A stretch of 64,000 nt of DNA, from positions 55,482,515-55,546,514 of the forward strand of contig OY970830.1 of the NCBI GenBank assembly GCA_963853835.1. Reading direction: 5' to 3'. This stretch comes from Calendula officinalis. Its lineage: Eukaryota > Streptophyta > Magnoliopsida > Asterales > Asteraceae. Below, one piece after another: positions 45,652 through 57,052 of this stretch. A program made the translations under genes and the position numbers. Below the pieces are notes generated by a model. It was not told the DNA's origin. It saw only the letters and a program-made list of their open reading frames with translations, and ran no database searches. The first letter of the stretch is position 1; each line of letters starts with the position of its first letter.

Positions 45652-46022
45652 GGTATGATGTGATACTAGAATATGTCTAGTATGATTGATGATTCTGGAG
45701 GTAAATATGATAAACTAAAGTCATTACGGAATCTTTATTAATGAACCATAATAATAAAGTTATTGATTAAAAGAATGTATATTGAGTCTTTTTTAATAAA
45801 CATGTATTAATAAAGCAATTGGCAATGATTTTATAGTAATGAGTATTTATTGGTAAGATTTACTAATAGAAGTGATGAACGACTATATATATAAAAATGA
45901 ATATGATGTGACATAAATATGTATTATAGTCAAAGAAAAGATAAAGGTATGATGATATCGATTAATAAGAAATGTGTCATATTAAATAAGTATGTGTGGG
46001 TTGCTTATGATCGAGTCCATGG

Positions 46023-46782
46023 TGTTGGAATATGCTTTACGTACATGACATATAGTTATATGGCTAGACGCATGTGAGCCTAAAGGGTCACACACTTATA
46101 CACCAAACACCATTTAATATATATAATATAATTAGGTAATTATATTATTTATATAAACTATAGTTACTTGACTAGTTATGTTTTAATTAATCGTTAAGTT
46201 AAAACATATTAGTGAGTAATCTAAAGAATCAAAAGTACAAGGGGCTAAGTGTCATATCTCCTAACTTGTTATTAGGGAATATATACTTAGCTTAGGGAGT
46301 AAGAAAGATTAACCCTAATCCTCCCTCCCAATAACCTACGGCCGCATCTCAAGTGATAAAGAATTGCGTGTGGTTTTGTTTCTTTGGTTCTCCCTTGAAA
46401 CAAACGACGGCTAGAAACCACCACCATCTTATGCGTGGGGTTTTTGGAGAATCTTCTTTTGAAACATGAGTCACGTCCATAACCAAAGATCATTAATTTG
46501 ATATTTGATTTTGATCTTTTGATTTCTTATTCAAGGGACTATCATCCTAATTGGTGTTCTTGATATGGTGTAGTGTGGATACCATTAGAGGAATTCTACA
46601 TTGAATTCTTAGAGTTCTTCATCCTCATTCGTTGTTGTAATCAAAGGCTTCAAGTGTATGATATTCATCCTAACTCTTTATCTTTTATGCTTAATTATAT
46701 TGTCAATATGTAGATCCGTTATTAGTGATTTAATAAATAATTTCCGCTGCGTTTTACTTGATTAAACCGTAAATCACTAACA
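46023..46782 (+). repeat. 5' LTR of copia-3
   Basis: Starts TGTTGGAATATG, ends CACTAACA. Contains short AT-rich possible TATA stretches near 46115-46160. Its minus-strand frame of 68 codons is shared with the 3' LTR and is not a gene. Confidence 0.95.
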
Positions 46783-46795
46783 GTGGTATCACGAG
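46783..46795 (+). other. Primer-binding site of copia-3, tRNA-Met type
   Basis: GTGGTATCACGAG begins at the LTR end. The TGGTATCA core is that of the initiator tRNA-Met acceptor site used by most plant copia elements, unlike copia-1 and copia-2. Confidence 0.75.
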
Positions 46796-47867
46796 TCATC
46801 ATATTGATGATTTAATTAGCAAGTTCTTTGTAAAAAGTAGCAAAACAATTCGTATTTTTTGGCCTAATGGTTACGCCGATCGGCAAAGAATCCTAGGGTT
46901 CTTTGTCTTTAACTTTTCGAATATTTTTTTTTTTAAAATATGAGGTTAAAAATTTGATTTTTTGGAACCCTAATTGCTACTAGTTACAAAAACTAAAATA
47001 AAAAATTAATCTTGTTTATTGAATTTTTTATTTTATTTGGCTTGGATTTTTATTTTAATTGTTAATCGTTGCTTATGGCAAAATATGTTATTTTGCCATA
47101 TCCCGCCAATACCTTGTCAATTGTTGCTTGATTGTGCAAAACCGATGAAAAAAACCTAGACCGTTTGTGATTGAATGTGATTTGTTTGCATGTTTGGTTG
47201 TTTTTGGGAAAGCCGTGTTTTGGCTAATTGTTGTAATTTTTATTGTTTCTTTTCTTTGGTGCCATTGTTTGGGGCAAATTTCAATTGTAAAAGTATTAGA
47301 ATAGTTGTATTTTATTTCCTTTTTATCTTGTAATTTGTTGACTAAAGTTGAAGAAAAGATGAAGAAAAAACAACAATTTTCGGCACCTCCTGCGCAGCTG
47401 CACGAAAACAGACTTTCCCGGAGATTGGCAACTCGTTTGGACCTGAAACCACCGCCAAAATTTCCGCAACTCAGATATCTACAACTTTCCAGAAGGCCGG
47501 GAAGACTGGAAATGTCGTCTTCTAGGTCGAATTTCACTTCAGGCGCTGCTGGATTTTTTAGACAGATTGCATTTTCACATTGGTTGGGCTCTACTTGCTC
47601 ATGATTGTCTTGGAGTAAGTGGGAGCCCATTGGGTTTATGTAGGCCCGCTCGGGTTCATGTTGGCCCGTCCCCTAGCTTGACCCTTCGGTCCTTCGTGAT
47701 GACTCACGTGACCGAACTTAGGTTATCATCGGTCGAGGTTTTGCACAAAAATGTGTTGCATGTTTTTATTATATGTTTGTGGTTGTGATATAATTTCTAT
47801 ATGATACAAATAATAAACAACTAAAAATATGATTTTTGAAACACAAACATTAAAACATCCAAAATTT

Positions 47868-48140
47868 TAATCATCTGTGATTACTTGTTAATCATTGATG
47901 ATTACTCTTTAATCTAAACGTGGTTTTGAGATTAAAACAAAAGTTTAAATGTGATTTGAAACTTAACAGTAATAATCGCTAAAACTTTTACCGCTTATTA
48001 ACTTATTAATCATCTATGATTACTAGTTTAATCATCTATGATTATTATTTAATCGAAACTAGTTTTTTGATTAAATTAAACAAGTTTAAATATGATTTGA
48101 AACTTTTAAATTAATAATCGCTAAAGCTTTTATCGCTTAT
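47868..48140 (+). repeat. Tandem duplication in the copia-3 leader
   Basis: Two units of about 135 bp: AATCATCTGTGATTACTTG...AATAATCGCTAAAACTTTTA and AATCATCTATGATTACTAG...AATAATCGCTAAAGCTTTTA. Each contains TTAATCATCTATGATTA palindromic words. Confidence 0.75.
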
Positions 48141-48789
48141 TAAACCGACTTATGAAGTGGTATGAATGAAGTACATGATTCATTCATATCTTAAATAAAT
48201 TTTTCTTAAAATTTCATACCTAAAATTTAAGTCACGCCGTCCAATTGGTTGAAATCACTTGCTTCTACTTTTAAATTCACGTGAGATGTGGTTTAAATTT
48301 AGATCCGAGGTCATTATTGTCTACGCGTGAGACCTAGATTTATTTTGACACGAGTTCACATTGGATGACTTAATCGAGTTAACGGTGAGACCTTGACACG
48401 AGGCGAAGATGCGACAAACATGCCACTTGACCCTAGATGCTTGTTCACTAGGTGCCATGAAGTCCCATAACTCTAAGAGTTGCACTTGTAATGCAATTAT
48501 TGATCGTCACCTACCTATTGGATCTATCATTGCTAGCAGATCAACTGATGTGATGATAGAAGTCAATGAGGATCTTAGCTTTTAATTAAATTAATTGGGC
48601 AGTTAATATTTTTAAAAGAAATTGTTATTGAAAATACTATTTTTTGAACTTTTTGTGTTATACAGATAACAACAACATCAAAACCTAAGTATCTCCACTC
48701 TAAAATCAGTTCTTGACAACTGAAACTGACTAATATCAACTTTATCGACTCATATCGAACTCTAAGGATTGTCCTTAGAGATGAGAACA

Positions 48790-51700
48790 AGTTGATACAC
48801 ATGTAAGAGGCCTTACCTGAGGCACCTCCTGTCAATGATTATGCTGTTGTTCGTCAAGCCTTTACCGAAATGTTTAACGAACACCAAGACGTCGCTACTC
48901 CTATGCTTGTGAGCATGAACCCCGAGATTCGAAAGAACTTTGAGGAACTCACAGCATATGACATGATAAGCGAGTTGAAAATGATATTTCAACAAAAAGC
49001 AGAACTTCAACTGTTCAAAACAGTTAAAGCATTCCACGCTTGCAATCAGGAGGACGGCCAATCAGTTAGCACTTACATCTTCAATATGAAGTGCTATCTT
49101 GATCAAATTGAACATCTTGGTTACCCCTTACCACAAGTTCTTGGAATGAGCTTGATTCTTACCTCACCATCCAAGGACTATGACCAGTATGAAAAGTTTC
49201 TTAAAAGTACATAGCATGGGGAAGACAATCGTTGATAACATGCTATGGTAATACTTGTTGAGCAAGGGTTACCCAATACTTTTCTAGAAATCAGGGAAGG
49301 TAAACCGCATGCATAAGGCAAGAGTCTAGATAAGGATAAGCTAGTTTACTTTTCCAAACCTACGATTCCCCCACCTGCTAAAAAGGAGCATCCTGCAAAG
49401 GATATTTCTTGCCATCATTGCGATGAAACTGGTCATTGAAGGAGGAATTGTCCTGCCTACTTGGCAGAGTTGATGAAGGACAAATGTGTTCTAGCTAGCA
49501 CATTAGGTATCTTCATTATAGAACTCTATACTTTTCGTGATAAATCTTGAGTGTATGACACTAGTTGTGGAACTCACATTTACACAAATGTGCAAGATTG
49601 AATGTGAAGTAGAAAGCTAAAAGAATGGAAGCTGTGATCTTATCCTTCCTAATGCGTTAATTATTGTTTTGAACAATTGTCAATTATGCATTGTTTAGCT
49701 TTATCGTTTGTTGAATAATGGATTATGATATTTTGTTTTATGAAAAATAACATTTTTATAACTATTCCTTGTAATAGTATATTTGAAATTAATATGCATG
49801 ATCCTAATTCAAACGATAGTTCTATATACAAATGTAGCACTCAAGAATCCAAATTGGTTTGGATTCTACTTACCTAGAGCGTCGTCATCTTTTCCACATA
49901 CACAAGAAACACATTTTGATACTAAAACTCGACGGGCTTCTTTACAAATGATTATGAATCATTTAAATGCCTCTCTTGTATATTATGGAAAGATAACAAG
50001 AAAGCTTTTCTCCCATGTTGGCGAAAGAGCTAAAAATCTACTTGGACTCATACATACTGATGTATGTGGCCCTTTTAGAACTAAGACTAGGGAAGGTGCC
50101 ACCTACTTTCACTGATGAGATCATTAGATGTGGTTATGTTGACTTGATTAAACATCAACATGGAAGCTTTAATGATATCAGTCACTATGGTTATGTTTAC
50201 TTGATTAGACATAAACATGAAATCTTTGAAACGTTCAAAGCTTTCTAAAGTAAAAGTAGAAAATCAACTCGGCAAGACAACAGAGGCTTTCAGTCCTAAT
50301 TGAGGATGAAAGTACATGAGTCAAGAGTTTCTGGATCATCCCACACATCGTGAGATTGTCTCACAATTCACTCTCCATACACTCCACAAGATAATGGTGC
50401 GTCTCGAAGGAGATATCGGACCCTGTATGACATGGTTTGGTCTATGATGAGTCCTACTACTCTTACACTATCCTTTTGAGGGGCATGCACTGAAGTCTGC
50501 TGCTCGAATACTTAATATGGTTCTGACCAAAAGGTTAAAAAGACACCATATGAGATATGGCGTGGGAAAGTCCCTAATTTGTCTTACTTGAAGATCTGGG
50601 GTTGTGAGGATCTCGTGGAACGAGACATGCCGAACAAACTTGAGCCCATATCTATCAAGTATATCTTCGTTACTATTTTACTTCCCAACTAAGAACAAAT
50701 TGTTGTTACTCGGTATGCTGAGTTTCTTGAGAACAGTCTCATTTCACAAAGCAAGTGGGAGCACTATAGACTTTGACAAGATTCAAAGTGAAGATACACA
50801 ACCTTCTGGTAACACTAGCAAATATCATTCTGAGGCTGGACATATAGATGTTGGACCACAGGATGATGTTGTTCCCATTCATAGATCCACAAGGACACCT
50901 CATGCACCTGAACGATATAGACTTATGTCGATGCTGAGGAGCAAAGTTTCGAGGGTCATTATGAACCCCCTAACTATCAAGTTGCATTATCGAAATTTGA
51001 ATTCGAAAAATGACTTGAAGCTATGAATGCGAAAATGTAATCCATGATAGACAACCAAGTTTTGAACTTGGTTGATCTTTTCTCAAAACAGTAAGACTGT
51101 TGACATGGATGAAAATATACACACCTATAAATCTCTTCTAGTAACAAAAGGTTACACACAATCCTACTGGATTGATAATGATGAAACCTTCTCGTCTGTT
51201 ACTAAAGACATTAGGATTCTTATAGCCAAAGTAGTGTACTATGACAATGAGATTTGGTTAATGATGAAATCAAAACGCTTGTTTCACCTAAAACCCAAAT
51301 TGAGCATGTGTATATATGAAAGCTAGTGGGAGCGTTGTCGTTTCTCAAGTCATACATGCTGATGTGTCACTCATGTGAAACAATATACCAATGCTACAAG
51401 ATGAAAATCCTGGCTTGGAAAATGTTTTGACATGAAGGATTGTAGGGATACGACATACATACTTGGACTAAAGATCTATAATGATAAATCAAAGCGGTTA
51501 ATTGGCTTGAGTCAAAGTGCTTACATTGACAAAATTCTAAACGGTTTAGAATGGTACTCCCAAACGAGGAAGTCCTCCTATGCCACACAATGTAAATTTG
51601 AGTGAGACTCAAGGACCTTCCACACCTGATGTGGTGAAGCGAATGAATGTAATCCCCTATGAATCGGCTATTCCATTCATCATGTACGCTGTAAGGAGCA

Positions 51701-52080
51701 CTAGGCCAAATGTAACGTCCTTAGGGGACCTTACTAGAAAATACCGACAGAATCCACGAGTGAGTCACTGGATTGCTGTTAAGAACACATTGAAGTATTT
51801 TAAAATACTGGATATATGTTCCTTAGTTATGGTGGAGATACCGAACTGAAACTAAGTATACTTCCTATACTTATGCTAGTTTTGAAATAGGTCGTGATGA
51901 CGCTAGATCCTATTTACGAAGGTTCACTACATTCGAATGATTTATCGAGATATGTGAAATTCGTACTCTTAAAGTTCAAACAGATAACTAACTAGCTGAC
52001 GTTTTATCGAACTCAGTGTCTTGTACCAAACATATTGGATATGAATGGAACATTGGACTTCGACAAGCTAGTAGTTTCAT
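48790..52080 (+). pseudogene. copia-3 gag-pol remnant
   Basis: Gag piece (48870-49213) with MISELKMIFQQKAELQLFKT and SVSTYIFNMK. Zinc knuckle CHHCDETGH then TGA (49437-49439) where Trp is usual, then RRNCP. Protease DTSCGTHIYT near 49557. Integrase bits (HTDVCGPF near 50050, YGYVYLIRHKHE near 50190, the latter locally duplicated). Linker, RT scraps (51072-51326) and the RNase H side HWIAVKNTLKYFKI (51765). Large parts of RT and integrase are missing or scrambled, with well over ten disabling changes. Confidence 0.88.
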
Positions 52081-52928
52081 GTAAATCTGTTTTAGTATTT
52101 GGATAATGGAACGTTGAGCAGTTTATATTGGAATAAATTGATATATTTGATATGATCGTTTTTATATGAATATCTACTGTGTTCTATATTTGCATGTTTA
52201 TATCCTTGAATATTTACTGCGTTTTATATTCTAAATTGTCCATTGTCATATTAATAATATGGGTATATTATTAAAACAAATCTGAGGGCATTGATGACAT
52301 CATCTTAGTATGACTAAGGATGATGAAATCAAACTCACATGTTGTTCATTGTGATGTACAATTGGACTGACCCAACCTATGAGAAATCACTTCCTGGATT
52401 TATGTCACAAGTGAATCTCACAAAGGCTTTGTCGCTTATCCTCTGACTTGAGATGCAAGCTGGTTTGTGTATGTGGAGTGCCAAACTTTGATGTGGTTAA
52501 ACGTTGACCTGAATAAGGCTGCTATAACAACCATCTTCGGGTTTGTCATTAAGCGTATATCAAACACGTGTAGTCAATAAAGAATTTGTTCCTCCACATG
52601 TTTGGATTAGATACTACTGGGCCCCTCGATGATTTGAATAGATGCTTGTACGGCCGTACCCAAAGGTAATCAAGATGAATCTTGATTGGTTTGGTAATCT
52701 ACTTCAATGTAAAGATCGAGAAACAGAATCGTTGAAATTTTAGATTGACATTAATCCTTGTCTAAAATTCAACATGGTATCAGTAACAAAAGGATAACTG
52801 ATTGAAAAACTTTGAACCTGGACTTTTCTGAAACTCACTCATATACTTCTAGGGGCATTGGCGGGTTGCTAGACTCTAACCTTTACTTATATAACTACTT
52901 GATTGTTATGACGTGCGCAAGTGGGAGC

Positions 52929-53695
52929 TATTGGAATATGCTTTACGTACATGACATATAGTTATATGGCTAGACGCATGTGAGCCTAAAGGGTCACACA
53001 CTTATACACCAAACATCATTTAATATATATAATATAATTAGGTAATTATATTATTTATATAAACTATAGTTACTTGACTAGTTATGTTTTAATTAATCAT
53101 TAAGTTAAAACATATTAGTGAGTAATCAAAAGAATCAAAAGTACAAGGGGCTAAGTGTCATATCTCCTAACTTGTTATTAGGGAATATATACTTAGCTTA
53201 GGGAGCAAGAAAGATTAACCCTAATCCTCCCTCCCAATAACCTACGGCCGCATCTCAAGTGATAAAGAATTGCGTGTGGTTTTGTTTCTTTGGTTCTCCC
53301 TTGAAACAAACGACGGCTAGAAACCACCACCATCTTATGCGTGGGGTTTTTGGAGAATCTTCTTTTGAAACATGAGTCACGTCCATAACCAAAGATCATT
53401 AATTTGATATTTGATATTTGATTTTGATCTTTTGATTTCTTATTCAAGGGACTAGCATCTCAATTGGTGTTCTTGATATGGTGTAGTGTGGATATTATTA
53501 GAGGAATTCTACATTGAATTCTTAGAGTTCTTCATCCTCATTCGTTTGTGTAATCAAAGGCTTCAAGTGTATGATATTCATCCTAACTCTTTATCTTTTA
53601 TGCTTAATTATATTGTCAATATGTAGATCCGTTATTAGTGATTTAATAAATAATTTCCGCTGCGTTTTACTTGATTAAACCGTAAATCACTAACA
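52929..53695 (+). repeat. 3' LTR of copia-3
   Basis: Starts TATTGGAATATG (TG changed to TA), ends CACTAACA. Relative to the 5' LTR it has one extra GATATTT unit near 53405 and about 12 base differences. Confidence 0.95.
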
Positions 53696-53999
53696 CATGG
53701 GAGTATATGAGTACGTTCACATTATGTTGAACTAGTTATATATTGGTATTATTAGATAACCAACGTGTTTGATGACTGACGTGAAAGTCGAAGGATTTGA
53801 TTGGAATAACCGAAGAGTTATGGTAAGAATGAGATGTTGTGATGATGCGGGGATCCCCGGTCATGAGGTGTGGAGTGAGGGGCAGTTGGGTGGATTCCCA
53901 TCGACTCATCCACGATAGTAGTCTTGCTAACTGGAGGTAGTCCGGCGAGTTAGGCAGGTATCGGTAGATTGGGCGAATTCCTCTTGCCGTTATCTTGGA

Positions 54000-54200
54000 G
54001 CTTCAAGTATACATATGTTTGTATACTAGGCATGTTTGTGCTTCTAGTATGCATATGTTTGTATACTAGGCATGTTTGTACTTCTAGTATACATATGTTT
54101 GTATACTATGCATGTCTGTGTTTCTAGTACATATATGTTTATGTACAACATATGGTTATGCTTCTAGTACCTATATGTTTATGTACTAGATATGTTTGCT
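54000..54200 (+). repeat. Tandem repeat in the gypsy-like LTR
   Basis: Four to five units of about 44-46 bp: CTTCTAGTATACATATGTTT, GTATACTAGGCATGTTTGT and variants with GTACATATATGTTTATGTAC. Later units have drifted together, so the array is old or was built stepwise. Confidence 0.8.
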
Positions 54201-54947
54201 AGGGAAGTAGGATCGATAGGGTCACAATAGGGTAACTAGACGGTATTGATGTAGTTAATATATATGTTTATATATTTATGAAATGATTTTATTTCTGGGG
54301 TCTGAAACGCATGTATCTTACGAGACTATTTTGTCTCACGTACTACGTTTGTTTTGTGGTAATGTACTTAGGTACAGGTTTGAAGTGATAGAAGGTTGCA
54401 CTAGAAGTGGCCTAGAGATGTTTAGCTCGGGAGCTCGTAGGTAGATCCCGTTAACCTATGGTTTTGATATACTTGGTGACACCGTAATTTGTACACTCTG
54501 ATAAAGGTTTTGAAGTTTTTGCTAAACTATATTTGGGACAACATGATGGATGTTGAAAATTGTATTTTTAGTGTTTTAAATGATGTTATATATATACGGG
54601 TGTTACATGAGGTGATCCCTTTTAGAAGTTATTCTTTTCAAGATTGGTTGGAGAAAAGTAATGATGTATCAAGCTCAAATGATAGACGGTTGAAGGTTCG
54701 AAATATTGGAGGTGCCACATGTTGGATCTTATGGAGATTCCGAATTTCGGTGTTGTTCGACAATGGTAAGATGTGTAAGGCGGATTTGTTTGATAGCGTT
54801 CGGTTATTTTCTTATAATTGGTTATCTCATAGAAATTGTAAGTTCAAGATGTCATGGGTTGATTGGTTGCAATCTCCTTTGTAACGTTTTGGTTTTTAGT
54901 CTAGTAATTTGCTAGACTCTAGTTATATAAATGTCGTTCACAAAAAG

Positions 54948-55816
54948 AAAAATGTGCTAGTATTTGAACAATATTTTATATCAAATAAACACCCTAGTTA
55001 AAAGTAAACTATTTTTTACTTTGAAATTTATGATAACAAACAATTAATTAACATGGTTATCTACCATCCACCGGAAATAACCACTAACCACCCCTACTTC
55101 AGGCGATTTCCGATGCGAGTGAGTTGGAAGTGGTGGTGGTTAACACCGGAATATGGTGGAGGTTGTGAGAACGTTAAAAGAGATATATGCAAGTTTAGGC
55201 CGTGAACAAGATAACATAAAAGTGACTTACGGTGTTTTAGGATTTAGATAAATGAGTTCAGCTTTTAAGGCCATGTATACTTAAAAAATTCAATTAACTT
55301 TATGTTTCACAAAATTAACTAACCTCTTATTTCACATAAATTATAAATTATAAAGACATATGAATTTACAATTACATGTGAACAGTAACAATTTGTCTTT
55401 TAATTATAATCGAATAACATACACGTGTGGACGTTGTACAACTGAAACGTTACTAATTAAATAATCTTTTTAACGTACGAAAATCCTCGCGGCATCACGC
55501 GGTGTATTTTCTACTAGTTTTAATACAACTTTTATGTTTTTTGTATGTCGCCAGGTGTCCCCTTCCCAGATTCGCCAATCCTTGGGTCAAGTTCTGTTTA
55601 AGTGTTTCAATTAAATTAAAAGGCATCTGTACGATTTTACATAAAATTAAATGATTGACCAATTAAATAATTAATACTTATTAAATTTATGTACTAAAAG
55701 AAAGATATAATATTTGTTAACTGATCCCTAAGAGGATTGCTTCAGAGGAATTTCCATGTTACATGGAACACTCACACTCTGATCTTTCATTTTTAAATCA
55801 TTTTAATTAAATTCTA
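54948..55816. other. Spacer with a possible Helitron 3' end
   Basis: No gene. At 55496-55517 CGCGGCATCACGCGG is followed after a short gap by CTAG, the form of a Helitron 3' terminus (short GC hairpin then CTRR). I could not find a matching TC start, so this is only a candidate. Confidence 0.3.
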
Positions 55817-55868
55817 GAGTAAATTACAGTTCTCTATGTATTTTACTAAAAGTTTGGAATTCAATCAA

Positions 55869-56290
55869 TCTTACTACTATATAAAGCATTAGGCCTACCC
55901 CATTAGGCAAGTTTAAGGAGCTCCTTAAACTTGATTTTAAGGACCTTTCCACTTTTGTTAGTTAGTTCTCTACATTAAAAAAAATCGCGGCTAATAAGAT
56001 TCGAACCCAAGACCTCTCCTAACTTATCACTATGTGTTAACCACTTGCTATACATTACACTTTGGTAACACCACCCACACTTAATAACAAAAGTCTGTTA
56101 CTCGAAAACCATTTTACCCAATAACATTAAATATACGACGTTGTAAATCATCAACTCTTACCAAAATCCACATTTCCGTTTAATTATTTATTTCTAGCAA
56201 CAATTATTACCGTGTAAACGAACAACACTTGCTCGCCACGAAATATGGTTTCTGAGTACTCGCCGCCGCATTGCGCGGGTACCCTGCTAG
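55869..56290 (+). mobile_element. Short non-autonomous Helitron
   Basis: 422 bp. Starts TCTTACTACTATATAAAGC after A and ends GCCGCATTGCGCGGG...CTGCTAG before T. A hairpin CCGC/GCGG (56266-56278) stands 8 bases before CTAG. There is no target duplication; removing it restores the left arm of the foldback element. Fits insertion between A and T, as in Helitrons. Non-coding. Confidence 0.85.
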
Positions 56291-56365
56291 TAAATCTTAA
56301 AAAGTATTTGGATGATCCTTAACTTTTGATCCATAATATAAACACCCGTTAAAAGTCTTCATTAA

Positions 56366-56693
56366 TTAGGTGTGGTGGCTTGGGGTCGGATGCCACCTCC
56401 GCCCCACCTATGCACCATATCATAATTTCACATTTCACATTCAAAACCCCTAAATCCACCCTCCACCATCACTAACCAATATACTCTTTTAAAAAAATAA
56501 AAACCATTAAAAAAATAAAAACCTCTCTCCTCCCATTGGTCCCAAAACACCATCTCTCCTCCCATTGGCTGGTGGCCTACGCCACTCATCCGACTTAGGG
56601 CCTCACTCACCCAATGCGCGGTGTGGTGGCTTGGGTCGAAAGCTGATGTGTCGTCCGACTTAGGGCCTCACTCGTTATCACACCTTATCCTAA
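56366..56693. mobile_element. MITE-like insertion with GTGTGGTGGCTTGGG words
   Basis: Bounded by TTAGG and CCTAA where the foldback arm is interrupted. A block GGTGTGGTGGCTTGGG...TCGG occurs near each end in direct order (56369 and 56620), and GACTTAGGGCCTCACTC occurs twice (56590, 56657), so part is tandemly duplicated. Class unknown. Confidence 0.5.
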
Positions 56694-57052
56694 ATGTGAA
56701 TGCATATGAGGGTATATTTGTCTCTTATCATATTCCCTTAAATACCTATTTTATTTCTTCTCCGATCAAACATACACACAAACCTACAAGGAAACTACAA
56801 AGCACATTCGAATTCTTCTCTACAAGTTGTCGTAATGGAGAAGAAACAAAAGGGTATTTAAGGGGATATGATAAAAAGACAAATGTACCTTCATGTGATC
56901 AGATTTAACGAACACTTTTAACGGATGTTAATTTAGGGACCAAAAGACTGACAAAATTTCGTATTTAGAGACCATCCGTAAATATTTTGGGACTTAAAAG
57001 ACCAAATCAAAAAGAACATAAAGTATCTTAAAGACAAGCCGTGTAATTTTTC

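Larger units (their letters stand above)
46023..53695 (+). mobile_element. Complete Ty1-copia element (copia-3)
   Basis: 7,673 bp with the 5-bp duplication CATGG (46018-46022 and 53696-53700). LTRs of 760 and 767 bp, primer site GTGGTATCACGAG, a leader of about 2 kb, decayed gag and pol, purine-rich CAAGTGGGAGC before the 3' LTR. It lies within the gypsy-like LTR. The LTRs differ at about 12 bases and one 7-bp repeat unit, while gag and pol are full of stops and gaps. Confidence 0.95.
44081..54607 (+). mobile_element. Probable gypsy solo LTR, itself split by copia-3
   Basis: Ends TGTAACGACCGTAAATTTCGG-type and GGGTGTTACA, with a 5-bp duplication TGAGG at 44076-44080 and 54608-54612. TGTAACACCC/GGGTGTTACA ends and AAATTTCGG are typical of long gypsy LTRs in plants. 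Removing copia-3 leaves about 2.85 kb with no gag-pol, primer site or second LTR, so a solo LTR is the simplest reading (possibly of the Tekay/Del type). It also carries a hAT MITE (45077-45651) and a tandem repeat (54000-54200). Confidence 0.7.
43414..54947 (+). mobile_element. 5'-truncated L1-type LINE split by a large LTR insertion (LINE-I)
   Basis: LINE parts at about 43505-44080 and 54608-54947 rejoin exactly at the TGAGG duplication of the inserted element. Content: the VVSGDSMKFW block, FNRLFRLEMN, zf-RVT (LWRVYTDRLPTRFNLFRRGM, LCPVCN...H.LFSC), then SFQDWLE, WILWRFRISVLFDNG and WLSHRNCKFK. The 3' end keeps the AGTCTAG/CTAGACT hairpin (54898-54918). A copy of the word AATGTTATTCAACATAAT sits at 43414-43431 and again at 43505-43522, so the 5' junction is duplicated. 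Frames are broken near 43650 and 43775. Confidence 0.88.
55817..57052. mobile_element. MULE-type foldback element carrying two insertions
   Basis: Opens GAGTAAATTACAG and closes with the inverse of a GAAAAATTACACGG end. Arms match inverted over most of their length (CCCGTTAAAAGTCTTCATTAA with TTAACGAACACTTTTAACGG; GTATATTTGTCTCTTATCAT with its inverse near 56872), leaving a loop of about 100 bp near 56790. The left arm holds a Helitron and another MITE-like insertion. The target duplication is unclear (about 6 of 9 bases). Confidence 0.75.

Noticed and set aside
46287..46493. A minus-strand frame of 68 codons that appears again at 53193-53447
   Set aside because: It lies in the two LTRs of copia-3 and is repeated only because the LTRs are. 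No domain or start context supports a gene.
47305..47604. A 99-codon plus-strand frame in the copia-3 leader
   Set aside because: No known domain, lies between LTR and gag, and has low-complexity Lys/Arg and Ser content; I cannot support it as a gene.
44081..54607. Treating 44081-54607 as a full gypsy retrotransposon
   Set aside because: After removing copia-3 and the hAT MITE only about 2.3 kb is left, with no internal domain, primer site or second LTR; a solo LTR fits better.
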